Part shown: positions 1 through 13,300 of the stretch, in pieces
Layout of the letters: every line of letters starts with the position of its first letter
How positions within the stretch are numbered: the stretch's first letter is position 1
Assembly: GCF_000524195.1 (NCBI RefSeq)
Contig: NW_020170473.1
Coordinates: forward strand, 164,579-184,878
Reading direction: 5' to 3'
Source of the DNA: Echinococcus granulosus
Taxonomy: Eukaryota > Platyhelminthes > Cestoda > Cyclophyllidea > Taeniidae
DNA: 20,300 bases
Made by a program: the position numbers and the translations under genes
Notes under the pieces: model-generated
Told to the model about the DNA's origin: nothing
Database searches by the model: none
The model's input: the letters and a program-made list of their open reading frames with translations, nothing else

Positions 1-230
1 CTGAAAACTAATAGGCAAGTGCCTACGTTCGAAGCCAACTTGTCTCTGTGAGAAAGGTTAATAGATCATAGAATGTAATAGTGGTTATTTTAGCGATTAA
101 AATATGGTAGAAAGCTTTCCATAGTTCTTTTATTTGTATTATAGAGCCTCTCGAATTTATTTTGCTTCCTTATAATAGCTGTATATTTGTTTTTCTAAAT
201 GTTTAATAAGTCTTTGGTTTTGTTTCTCAG
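1..230 (+). other. Intron (3' part) of DMXL
   Basis: AT-rich, stop-rich sequence ending in a pyrimidine tract and TTTCTCAG directly before the first exon at 231. The upstream exon is outside the window. Confidence 0.7.
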
Positions 231-1339
231 GTCCATAAATGGCTTGGACTGTTCAACTTTAAATGGAAGCATGCTATGTAGCTTTGCTCATAAATTTTGC
301 GATGGCAGTGTTTGTGCTGATGGTTTAACAAATCGTGCGAGGGATGCGATTGAAGCAGACATAACTCAAAATCGACGCGTCTGCCAAACATCTTTCAGTC
401 TTCGTTCACGTCTACCAGGCACCGACTTCTCCCATGTCACTCCAGTGGCTGTTCACAATTCCCTTCTATTCACATGCGTCTTTGAAAATGGCTCTGTGAC
501 CACAATGCAATCCCACATGCTACTGATTGACTGTTTTATGGCTCGATCAAAGCTTGCGCTGGCCGTGTCTTCAAAACTCAGTAGCAGTGTCCGCAATCGC
601 TATCTGCAGGATATACGAGGCGTAAGTTAGGGATTTTATTTCGAATCTATCTCTTAGGTTCAACTGGCTTGTACAACAGCGCCAGAGCTCCGTGGACCGC
701 TGATCTTGGACTTATACTCATCAGCCGCTCTAGATGGTAGTACACTCAAACACCAGGAAGTTGGATGCAGTGCTCTCATGCAGTGAGTCTCACTTTCAAC
801 CGCGAGGTTTTGTTTATAGGCCTTCCGATTCGTTTGATGTGATCTGCACGACTTCAAAAACTATTAGCCAAGCCGATGGCCATGATGAAGCTGTATTATC
901 AATGGCTTATCACCCAATGTTGCCACTTGTCCTTACTCTTTCTGCATCTGAATTCATTGTTTGGCGTTCCCCATTTTGTTCTCCTGGACCGCTCTCTGCA
1001 CCGCTTTCTCCCCCCCTCCGACATTTCGGGAGGTATCGTCAAGACGGTACTTCACTGCGTTATGCTGCCTTTTTTCCGTGTTTTATTGCGCCCCTTCATG
1101 CGCCCAGTTCAGCTACAAACAATACACTACCTCTCAGTGTTATTGCTGTCGATTCCTCGACGGAAATCCAGCTATTTTCTGTGGATACAACCGGTACCGT
1201 TACTAAAATAGGAAATCTAACACCCACTATGGACGCTAGCCTTTCCTCATCTTCGTCAATGCTGTTAGTTATTTCTGCCCCATCATCGTCTTCCTCATTC
1301 CTTGTGATTAAAATTTTCTCAACTGTGGAACACAATACT
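231..1339 (+). CDS. DMXL2: DMXL exons 1-3 of the window: WD40 propeller segment
   Basis: Three exons joined by introns of 36 nt (622-657) and 37 nt (783-819), covering about 345 residues. The acceptor TTTCTCAG before 231 shows that coding continues from exons left of the window; the first base completes a codon. The end of exon 2 and exon 3 carry the best matches: GHDEAVLSMAYHPMLPLVLT followed by EFIVWRSP, which correspond to the DMXL region with a histidine-centred blade and LILWRVDPVGPLS. Next comes AAFFPCFIAPLHA, matching the family's AWLPTLIPSY segment. Exon 1 is much less conserved; its VFENGSVTTMQ resembles the DMXL stretch around HIDGSLNQW. Exon 3 ends with a serine-rich patch that may be a lineage-specific loop. 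Confidence 0.88.
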
Positions 1340-4300
1340 GTAAGTTTTTATTATAAAAAGGTGCTAATTTAACGCACTTGTACGTAATTATCCCATTTCA
1401 GTCTTATATTGTCTTCATTTTCTTAAACATTTACACAGACCCGTTGGGATTCTGGATGATGTTTTATTTTTTGATTGATTTATTTCCTTCGTTTTCCTTT
1501 TTCTTTTGTAGGTTTTAAAAACGATGGTCCGGAATACTTTTTAAAATCACTTTATTTATTTTCATCCCACGATTTTAGTTTATAAAAGGAACTGTATATT
1601 TGTAGAATTTGGTTAATCAAAGGTAGCATTGATAGTTTAAACACGCATATCTACCCTTTTGTATTGCAATGTTTTGTGTCTCAGGGATCGTTGTGCCGAA
1701 TCGAGACGTGGCGTGTTGACTTGGATTCTAAACAAGTCATCAATGGACATGCAACTACTACTGAGGCTTTACAGGCAAGGTATAGGTCCTCATCGCTGTC
1801 GCCCTCCAGCATCATTGCTGGCTCCTCAAAGGTGTGCACACCATCTGTGCATTTCATGAATAGAATGCTTTTGACTTCCTTCAAACTAGCCAAGTTTTTT
1901 GTTCAGGCCATCTATTCTCCTTGAGAAAGTTGAAAAATGCCTCAATTTTCCACGCTTATCGTTAATCTATTCTTTAGATAAGCGACCATGTGTTGCCGCT
2001 GGAACCAGGGGTTACTGTAACTTGCATCAAGCAAGGCCCATCTCCCATATCTTGGTGTAACGAAGTGCTTCGCCCTTCTTATCTCATAGCAACAACTTGT
2101 TCTGACGGCGGAATTCGTTTGTGGACTGCTGAAGCTATCAAAAGCAATTGCAAAAAGTCGCCCAGTAAATGGACAACTCTTCACATCAGTGTTTTGGTCT
2201 TAGGGACAATTGTTTTTTGTGTTTTGATTGTATTTCAGCCACAAATTTCCTAATCAAATGGGTGGAATGGCGACTTCCGTTTGCTGAGTTTAGTCACAGC
2301 AGGATTTTCATTCCTTCTGATCTTCTGGCCCAACGACGAAGCCTGGATGAACTGCATAAGAGCGCGAGAAATCGTGTTTGCCTTTCTTCACCGCGTCGGA
2401 TTCCTATAGGTAGCCAACACAATGCACGCGCTTTTGTGGTAGCCTGTGCCACGAATTGGCGCATCGCGATTGGTTGTGCCATGGGTCAGACTGATCCCCT
2501 CATGATCGTCATCCTTGAATGCGAGTCCAGCGGTATGTTGCTGTATGGTCTGGATATGGCTACTAAGGTCTTTCGATATTGTGCTTAACTAGGCTGTGCT
2601 TAAGAAAACAAAGTAGCTTGCGCTAATAGGCAAATCTGATGTTAAGTTCCATTTAATGCATGCCTTGGGCAGCCATCCGCTGAAAGGGAGAACAAATGTC
2701 CAAATACTCCTTTTCTTATTGCAAAAGTGAACCTCTAAGGATTTCTATCCCACACAAGGCAACTTAGTTTTGGTAATGCAGTATTTTGCGATGGAAGTGC
2801 AGCGTATGACTGTTCCACTGAACTATCCACCGTTTTGCTCGACAACTTAGCACTCATTCAGTGAAATGTGGACATGAATCCAATTCCCGATTGCTATCAA
2901 GTGTAGAAATTTGTCTGATTGAGCCAGATTCGTTTTGCATTGCCGAAAGTTGGTGGGATATTTTAAAGTTACTTTAATAAATTTATGGGTCCACATTTTA
3001 GTCACGTATATGTAGCCGCCAGGTCTATCGAAAAATTCGTTTGCCTACTAGGAGGGGGGTGTTTTGATAGATTCTCGTAGTTTTATCCATTCGAAAATGC
3101 TAATGTTATAGCCGATTGTCCCTATTGTTAGGTGGGTTGGAATGGATGCTGGAAGACATTGTGATTCCTTCTGTGGAATTGTGCCCATGCCACATAACGT
3201 CATCTGAGGTAAGACTAGTTTTTGTTTATCCTTTGGTTATGGCCATACCTTATTCAAGAAAATTGGTGTTTCTTGCCAAGGCATTATTCGACCACCTCAC
3301 TTACGCATAATGAGGCTTTTTGGAGGACTCGGTGATGCTACTTTTCTTTTCCCAACAACAGTTTGTTTTTTTAAAGCAGTGTGCTTTGCATTTGCTAGTC
3401 CCCTAAGTATCTATCGAAAGAATTTACCTTATCTTTCTTTTGCGTTCAATTCCTCCATTTTATAACCTTTTTAATCATATTTATGCCCCTTCGAACGGAT
3501 TTTTTTCTAGATGCAGTCCATTCAGCTCGATTGGGTCAAAACTGAAGACGGGGGAAGCATGTTATTGTCATTCTTGTGTAATCAAACATTACTTATTTTC
3601 TCGGCGCAGTGCTTCGATGTTATTGCTGCTACTCGCGCTCCCCACCTTCACACCTCAAGTACTCTCCTTACTTCCCTCGGGGAGGTTTGTGTAATTTTCC
3701 TCTTAATGCGTTCATTCGAAATAAATTACAGGCGACATTTAGAACCCCGATTGCCTATGTAAGCGGTTGAATAGCTGCTGAAATCGTGTTTGCGACTGTG
3801 TGGTTAAAATTACTGTTTTTGCTGGTCATCTACTGGATTTGTGCCAACCACTCTGATTTTTGGGCTTAAATTGAGTTGACTGTTTCTTATTTGTATGTTG
3901 GGTTTAGCCCTATAGAATTACGCAAGTCATTATAATCTCACCTTCCTAATGATTTATATTCGTCCTTTTTAATTACCTCTAAAACTCTTTATGACCGCTT
4001 TTTTAGGTTGGGCTCCGATGGAACTGTCTTCGCCAAGTAGACCTCCTTGTCGACACTTCAAAATCCCCTATTTTTCCCCTTCTTTGGCTCCCAAATGGTC
4101 TTCTAATGTTTCATCACAGTTGCCATATCTACTTATTCAGCCAGTGGCCGTCTAACGATTCCGTAATTGAGGCAAATCAAATTCCCACCCAATCTCAACA
4201 AGTAAAAAATGGGAAATCCGTGGATCCTTCATTACTTAGTATAGCTCATTAATAATAATCCACATTTGCGTCGCTTTCGGTTTTCGTGGCCAGTCTCTTA

Positions 4301-7300
4301 TTTTAGGTTCAAGCGATGCTGCCAAAATGGCTTTTGGAAGCATGAGTGCTACGCGTCTAAAGTCAGTTTACTCTAACCTTCACCTCACCACAATCCGTTC
4401 AAGGTCAGCTCTACAGTCTTTCCAAACTGGAAGGAAAAGCGAACATTTTAATCATACATTTTTCAACGGTCTTGGCCTTTTTGAAGCCGCCCAGGTAGAT
4501 AAGTGGTTGATTTATTTCCTTTACTAGATCATTTATTCATAGCCCTCACTCCGGTTTAAGCCATCTATTAACTGGGCAAACAATTTTACGTGATTTTATC
4601 CACTGGCTTGAGATATGAATATGGTCTGACTTCTAAAACACTAACACAGACCTTTGCTACTCTTATTCATCCCATGTCTCCCGTAGCTCTCAAATCCAAT
4701 TCTGCCACAATTCCACCCTCGACAGCTGCTAGAGTGGATGAACCTTGGACGATTTCGACTTGTCCAGGCTCTCTTGGTTCACCTCACCCGCTGTCTCTCC
4801 GCCGTCGATGTCGTCTGCGGGCTCGACGCCGCGCGTCCAAAGACCACTGTGAATAACTCTAGTCGACATCAGAGAACGCGGGTTAGGTTGTCTCGATAAA
4901 AATACCCAATTTGTCCTCCCACTGTATTCTGTACTTACACCGAACTTAATTTCTATTAACTGATCTGCAGTCAATTTCACTGGCTATCAGTGGTGGCATC
5001 ATTGACGCCAGCCTGGAAACATCTTCGCTCACCACACCTTCCTCCTCTCCTGAATTGGAAATACCGCCTCTACCTCTCCACATTCTACTTGCTCTTGATT
5101 CACTCAGTTTTCAACACCTTGTGGCTAATTCCTCCAACACCACGTTCGGTCGGTTTACCTTGTCCCTGCAACGATGCCACCTTACTGACTTGCCTCTCCA
5201 AAAACCACCAATGTCTAGGTCATAACTTTGGTTTGTATTGATTTGTTCTTTTAGATAACTTTGCTCCACTGAGTGAAAATTCGGGTAGTCTCTTGAACGA
5301 AGATGTGAGTTTTCCCTGACCAATTTTATGTTGGTGTATTTAATATGGCAAACTCTTTGTTCTTTAGCTGGCAACGGAATTAAACGATGAAGAGACGAGT
5401 GTGCAAATTGATGGCGGTAGTGATACTGCCCAGAGAGGCAGTTGGCGTGTGTCTCTGGAGACACTGGGCTACCTCTCTAACGGTCTTCCATCCAACCCAC
5501 TATGGGATCTAAACAATCACCAAACTCTGGCCTCTTTACTTAAATTTGACAATCAGGAAGCCCGAATTCTCTCAGATCTGTGAGCTGAAGATGCCTTTTC
5601 CAATAGCTATGGCCTCCTTTGCACATTTATTGGCAATCTGCTTCCTTTACAAAGGCTGTCGCGATATCGCCTACCTGGACTCTCTCGTTTGGATCAGATG
5701 TACCTTTTAGGAATTGCCGAGCTGATGGCGAATACGCGCACTGAAGTGACCGATCGTTTGTCGGGAATCGTAGCCACAGCTCCTCAAACACCACCAAATT
5801 TCAAAGAACACGATCAATCCAACTTTCCAGCGGCATCTGGTAAGCATCATTTCACCTTCGACTGTGTATGTGTTTGCGGGAAACATTGTTTCGCTTCTTT
5901 CACAGAACTCGAACTTGATGACTGTGGGCTGCGATTCGTTATGATTATGCAACTCTATTCCTACCTGTGTGGAACAATTCCTCTTGTGAAACGAAGTCAA
6001 ATGATGGTGAGTTATGGTCTGTTTCTCCTCAAAACACTGTCATTCTTCGGGAATGTGGATTATATTGCCACACCAGCATATGTACACGTATGCATGTCAG
6101 ACAAACCAGAAATTTGCACAAATCTTTCATTTTGCTACTTGTTAAAACAAGAACTAGAAATTTGTTTGGAACCGCTAGAGACATGGTGATGCCTATGCTA
6201 ACTTTGGACGAGCTCAGCCGTCTTTTGATAGTACAAATCCCACTATCTGTAAAGCGACGCACATTGTTGCTTTACTTTGTACAGAAGTACCCTTCTCTGC
6301 GTAGTTCGAGGGAGTGTAATAATTGTTGTTCAGATAATTAGTTCTCGATAACGCAGGTAATCACAATTCGTTTTACGTCTAAATTTTTAAGGTTGTAGCG
6401 TTCAATGCATTACGTTTGTATTTCCTAATTCCCCAAAGAACATACCTATTCGTTCCTTTTAGCGTAAAACCAACACGCTTGTTTCAATAATTTCTTGTTT
6501 TATTTTTAGAAAGAGGGTTTGACCAGTCGTAGCTTTGTGTGGGCCTTTCATTCAGGGGCCGACGAAGTCCTCCTCAGTTTCCTCCCTTCCCAGAAGCAGC
6601 AGCACCATCAATCGGATCCGACGAGCAAAACTAGCGGTGGTCTAACTTGGGCCGAGTTCAGGCGTTATGGCTGTGGCTGGTGGATTCACAGTGACGTCAT
6701 TTTAATGCAATGTGCTGAAAAGGTTTTTTAACTTTTCGCTTCCCTTATCTGTCTTTGAGCTCTTTTTTGGTTTGATTATTACGAAAAAACACTCCGGTGC
6801 AATTTTGCATTTTTTTTTGGTATCTATTAATTTCCTCTATTATCCCCTACTTGCTTTGTACTTATTTTACGTTACTCCTCCATGATGGAGAGCATGATCA
6901 GTCTTACAGTCTTTGTGATGTCTTTTCCCAGATGGCTCGCTCTGAGTTTCTGCGAACAAAGGATCCCATGGACTCGGCCATTTTCTATCTTGCAATGCAC
7001 AAGCCCACAGTTATGGCTAGTCTCTTCAAGTACGCTTTTCCATTTTTCATAAATCAGTTCACGATTCCGAGTGCACAGCTTTCGGTTTTAGGCATTGCAT
7101 TTTTTACCTAACTATTTCAAATTAAAATTAATTGTGGTGTTTCTGGGTTTTGCTACGGATTTTCAGGGAATGCCAAATAATTTTAAGACTCATTGTAACT
7201 TTTTATTTCCAATTTTATGTTCTGATTTTGGAAACAATTTTATGTAAGTGTGGGGAAGTTGAATTGGGATTTGATATTTGGAGGTCACTAGATGCCCAAA

Positions 7301-10300
7301 TATTTCTAGGTCACTGGGAAATAGGCCGTTGGAGAATTTTTTTCGCTCAGACTTCACACTGGGCTCACCTGCTTGCAAACAGGCCAAACTGAACGCCTTC
7401 CGTCTCCTCAGTCAACATAAATATGTACAGGCAGCTGCTCTATTTTTAGTCGGTGGGTGGCTTGAAGACGCCATCAAAGTGTGTGTCGATTCTGTCAAAG
7501 ATCTTCAGTTGGCCGTCGTTGTTTGCAGGTGAGGCTGATTTTCTGTGATATGAGGCAATTTGTTGGAAGTGTTAACGGCGATACAACCTCTAAAAAGATT
7601 GCATGCTGATTTTTAATTGATACTCATTTATTTCTTGTGCCTTTTGTTCACAGTGCTCAAAAGTCCATGGACAATCTCGACTTTTCAAACCATATTTGAT
7701 TCCTGCCATGATTTTTATTTTCCCGGAATGGTATTTCGTCGCGGTAGTTCGGGGTTCTTTTGCTTGATTGTAATTATAAAGCCTCTAACAACCTCAGAGT
7801 CACTAGAAGCAAACATCTTTTTACCCTATTTTAAGTTCTGAGCGTCTACGTTGAACTCAAATCATGATTAAAATCTGCCAAATACTTAAGTCGTTTATAT
7901 CTTGCCATTTTTAGCACCTTATTAGCTAAACTGTCTTCCCTATTTCATTCTGGTTTGCATGATGTTTGTAAACACAATAAACTAAATCGTTCGCCTACCC
8001 CAAAGCATTCATGTGCTGCACTTATTTTTGCCCATAGGTTGTATTCGCTGAGTCGCACTGAGTTCAATGAATCTAGCATTTCTCCTTATCATAAACTCCT
8101 TCGTACTCACGTCATCAGCCACGAGGATCCCTACCTTCGTAGCATCGCCTACTGGGTTCTGGTTAGCTTTGGTTCTTGAGCCATTTTCTGATCAATAGGA
8201 AACACTAACTTTGCAATTCCTGATGTTGATATTCATTCTAGATGGAACCGTTAAATGCCTTGACCACACTGCTTCAGAAGCCCTCTGCCCAGATTATGGA
8301 TACCCCGTTGCCGTCTCAGTGCCCCACAATGTTTCCCAGTGGATTTGATTTCGAGGTGTGTCCCTCGGTTTTTAAGCTCTACACCTACATTCGCTCGCAC
8401 CCATTAGTGGCTCGCCATCTACGACTGACAGACGAAGGCGATAGAATTCAGAGTCAGTTAAGGCTTTTGGATAGGCGCTTGTATTTTCGTACCGCCTATC
8501 ACTATAACACCATCGGCTGCCCCACCCTCACACTGGAGGTTCTTAGTCGACTTCCTCATCTGTCCCCTTCTGATGCTGTTAGTAACAATTTGAGAAAATC
8601 TGATTTATCTGTTTCTGAGTGAGTAGCGAAATTTTACCCTCTAATAAAGCTTACCTCTTTTCTTCTCTCTATTCATTCGAGCTTGCCCACCTTCGTCTTT
8701 TAGGTCACAAAATTTGAATGAAGAGGTACAATTATCTTTTTTCAAACCGAACGAAGATGTCAGGGCCCTTGTTGGTGAAGGGGATTTCGAAGTAGTCTGG
8801 AGTGACGAAGAAGAAGAGGCGAAACGCAGTGATTTTACTGAGGTCACTGACTCACTATCCCAGCCATCTTCCGCCATCGAATCCAATATACTTCAGCACG
8901 GTGATACTTCCGGGAATTTAGGTACCTTTTGACACTTTTTTTCCGGCAGACCTCGTTGCATCCTAATTAATTATATGCTAACAGGGTCTTAGAACGGTTT
9001 TTCAAGGCTATTTGTTCAAATGGCGATTATTCCGGAATGTCGGTGGTGTTTAGTGACTGTTGAAATACCACGTACATTTATGTAATTGCTTGAAATGTTT
9101 TGGAATTTTCGTCGATGTGCAAGATTTTGAAAGGGATTATAATTACTTACTCACTAAAGTTACTCGTACAGCCTGTCCTGGAGGTTTCCATAAAACTGTG
9201 ATCGCACTTTGTGAGTGGTGGTGGAAGAACCATTTTGCGCAAGCATGATCGCTCGATCTCCTGAGTTTTTTTTGTCGATTGACACCTATGTCAAAGACTA
9301 ACTGAGCAGTTTTTCTAAAATTCTAACAAATACGTAATCCTCTGCTTACCTTCTAGATAATGCCGCCTCCCATGAACCCTCGATTCATTTACAAATGGAA
9401 TATTGGGCTTGCCTTAGAATATTTACTGAAGAACTTTGTGGAATGTTCTCGACTGCCTCGGTAAGTGAATAGCATTCGTAGTTTCTGTCTTTTAATGCTC
9501 TAATGTATCGGATTGTTAGGCTGAAGGTGGTCGTCTGAAGAAACATATTTTTACCTGGATCGAAAATGGGATTGCTATTCTACAGAAGATTAGTTTTCCT
9601 TATAAAGGTGTGTTGAAACTCCATTGTCACTCCAATTCTTCCATTTTCGTGGTTGTTTAATTTTTGTACACCTATTGCTACTTTAACAGCTATTTTAAAT
9701 TATTGTTGTAATGTATTTTTAGAATCGTATCTCGATGGAGTTCAGTATTCCTTCCATGTTCCATTTGATCGTGATAATAAAGAACAATCGTTGTTCATTC
9801 CGATTGATTACCATGGGTCTAGACATTTGGATGGGTTTGTTTTATCCTCAATTATTGAAAAAGAGCAGTCGATGACGTCACATTTACCTGCTCAGACGGA
9901 TCAACAGGAAATGTGCGATAATCGTTTTTACTTTTGTCTACTGGTAGGCGGTTCCTCTCTTTCTCAACCGTGACAACATTGTATGTGTCTAGTCATGCTT
10001 CTGACTCAATTAGTTCTTGTGTTAGTGGGCGAGTGGAAAAGTTCACCACTTAATGAATTTCACTAGTTATCTTTAATCCTTAAAATGATTAGTGTTAATG
10101 TAGCAGCTAGCTGTGTGCATATCTTTTTCGTTTTTGCAGTCAAATCTTGAATTTGTGCAAAGTCTCATTACCTTCTGCAGTCTTCATGGCGAGAGTGGAG
10201 TCGACCTACGGGTCGTTCGCATGGAGTTGACTTATTTACTGATGGACGTCTTTAGCAGCGTTTTCGAGCGCTCCGATTTTTCATCGCAAAGTCGTTTCCT

Positions 10301-13300
10301 CAGATCGCTTCCTCTTCTGAAATGTGTTCGCCCAACAGCTTTCCCCGGTTTCATGAGTCTTATATCCCGACCTCTAGATCTCATCAAGGTACATACTGCA
10401 TCGATCCCGAGCGTCCATAGTTGGGAATACATAACTGCAGTCTTATCAGGGAAGCATTGGTTTCTTTGTTCATTGTCCACTATACAGGAGATAATTAGGA
10501 GAAACTTTGTTCGAGTCTATACACTTTTGTCCTGTTTTTGGACTGTAACACTTTTTGCCATCTAATTTTGGCGTTTGTTTTTAAGACGTTGATCAATGAT
10601 ATAAATGCAAGTCTGGTCCATTTGGCACCACCGTACTTACGATTCATCCGCACCCTCCCATCCTGCAGTACAAAGGAGCTACACAGTGTCGTCATGGCGG
10701 ATGGTAGTAGCGTGGTTCGTCGTGTGGGCTTGCTAAGGAATCTATGCATGACTCTCTCTGCCTACGTTTTTCAGTGTCTTTCCACTGGAACCTGGCGGGC
10801 GTCCCATCAGGGAAACGCAGGACTCGCCATTGCTGTCACTCAGTCGGCTTTTAAATCTTGTATTACTATCTTGTCTCCAGATTCTGCTATCATTCGTATT
10901 TTTCGTTTACATTACATTCAAAAGGTCCATATTACAAAGAGGAAATCGGTGTATATCTTATTTAAATTTGCAGCTCATGTTTGGCGTAAAAAATTAGTAA
11001 ATTTCGACTTTAGGAAAACCGTGCTGCCATCTGTTAAAGTAATCCATGTTTTTTCCCTTTTTAAGCTGGGCGATTCTCTGAATGTCAGAAACCACTGTTT
11101 CCGAACTCGGAACCATCCGATTGGCCAGGTGAATCACAATTTCATTTGTTTTTAGGGTTCGGTCTCAATACATTTACCACTTGATTTCGCCAACATTTTT
11201 TACCGATTTCATTGTGCATTTATCAGATTACTGAGTGAAGCTTTCTGATGTTCGGAATTGGGGCTACTTTTAAATGCTTCCCAGACCACAAATTACTCCT
11301 TTCTGATCTCTGATTCACTTGCCTGCTTTCTTTTCTCAGGCCTTCCAGGTCTCTTTGTGTCAGCTGGGTGCGCCCAACCCACAAGTTCACAACACTCCCT
11401 GTTGGGTGTTTTGGCAGAGGCCATGGTCGCTGTTTACATGGGACTCTGTGTCTGCGCTCTCTATGCCCGTGACAGCTGCGCTCTCTACCGTCTGGCCTGG
11501 AACGCACGCCTCGCCGAATCACTTACTTGGTCGCGCGTGTTCGGTGGTGTCTGTCGCCTCAAACCCCTCCGTCCACCGGCACCGCCCACCCGACCCTCGA
11601 GTACTTTCTCGTCGCCTGCGCCTCAACCTAAGAAGAGGGGGTATGTTGCCCTTACCAAATATGAGTCTGACATCCCGTCTCCTTCGGAAGTGGAAAGCAA
11701 GCACAGCACTTAATCGTGTGTTGATTGTTCGGACACTCCAACACCTTGCCATTGCCTAACTTCGTAGTGTACATGTGTCAGCTATCCATGATGCTTTCTT
11801 CATGAAAACGGGTTGATTATTAATACATATACAGATTGAAGATCCTATGCGTTCATTCAGTTTCAGAAGAGGTCGACTGAGACAGTATTTACGAATTATA
11901 GTCCGGTAAGCCCATCCTTGCCTCTGACCCAACTTGAACATACCCGGGAATCTAACATGTGCTTGCTTCCCCTCTCCCTTACTATGTACTCTGGTTGGTT
12001 TTGAAAATTGCGAAAAAGGCTCACATGCACACGGTTATCTCGTTAACTCATCCAAGTCTCACTTCCGCTGCCGCTAATGGCTCTCTTATAGGTCGTTTGC
12101 ATCATCAATGCAATCTCCAAATTCAGCGACACAAATGGGTTCCTTCCATTTTCAAGTCGATCAGATTGCTCCAGTAGTGACAAAGATTTATCTAGCACAG
12201 CCTTGTAAGTCTTGCATTTTGCTTCCTCCTATGAGCGTTATTGGCAATTCTATCGTGCTCCTACTACTACTCATTCCTACAACTAGATTAATTATATTGT
12301 TTGAACAGCCTTGTCCCTGTTGTTGACATATTGGAAACCCTTTATTATTTATGAAAGTGGTAGGGGGCGATCCATCATGATTTTCGATTACCCCTTTTTC
12401 TTCAGCAACGCATGCAGATGAATGGTTTCTTCCGCCGCAATGCTCCATGATGACTTGCTTTCTCAATAAGGTACGTCTCTTTCCAACTATTCGAATTTTC
12501 GGAGAGTTAATCAACTGGTGATTTTTAGCGCATTTTGCTTATTGAATTGTAGATTCTTCTATGTATTATCATATCTTATTAAAATTTCTTAGTTTCAGTG
12601 GAATACTTCTACACCTCCATTGGGCTCTCACACTTATAATATATGTCGAAGGAAACGCTTAAAACTATGGACCGTGTTATTGGTCACCCCAATAACGATC
12701 CTGCACAAGTGGAAGGGACGTTGAAAAGAAAAACAAACCCTAAGGTGTAGGACCCGCGTTCATTTTTCTAAGTAGTTCCATGCTGCATTTGGGCGCATAG
12801 GGATGCTTTCTTCACTTAGTATGGTGTTTAGCCCTTCCGTTCTCGGCAGAAGTGGGAAGTTGTCATGGTACCGACCGTGCACTAGGTTTTGGAATTATGC
12901 AGTTTTATGGGTGGTTGTATTCATTATTCACACAAGGATCCATTTATTGTGAAATCTTACGACAAGTTGTATTTATACGTCTGTCAACTTTCGATGCGCC
13001 AACCAAATGTTTATGGGAATGTTTGTCGAGGTTACGGGCTGAAAACGAAACTACCACAGTTGGGACCGGTGCCAACAGGCGATTTTCGACACCCATCTTC
13101 AAAACGTCCATATCATCCAAATATTTTACCACTGAGCGGTTGAACGTACCATTACCGTACTATGCTTGGAACCTTCTTTAGGCATTTTCAGATTTTATCC
13201 CGTCGTGCCTAGGAACCCTCACTCCGACCCCACTGGTCCAGGCACTCAGCTTGATTAACGGCCTTTAAACTTCTCCATGACAGGTGTTCTAGTTATTGGT

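Noticed and set aside
4202..4207. Donor GTAAAA as the end of exon 9
   Set aside because: It would leave phase 0, while the next exon needs one base carried over; the donor at 4239 fits.
4543..4620. Possible exon reading HSGLSHLLTGQ and LRDFIHWLE, somewhat like the DMXL helical region
   Set aside because: The exon at 4687-4881 matches the same family region far better and joins exon 10 in phase without it.
5581..5583. In-frame TGA suggesting a pseudogene or readthrough in DMXL
   Set aside because: A 75-nt intron (5580-5654) removes it and restores exact spacing with the family.
5967..6341. 124-codon open frame running into an intron
   Set aside because: It is in a different frame from the DMXL exon it overlaps and has no homology; the intron is needed to join CGLR to the WAFHSG exon.
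7145..7309. Possible exon after TTTTCAG at 7167
   Set aside because: The next supported exon (7310) joins exon 18 in phase directly, and the segment matches nothing in the family.
11258..11759. Two overlapping + frames over exon 29
   Set aside because: Only the frame with EAMVAVY and VFGGV matches DMXL; the other is a shadow.
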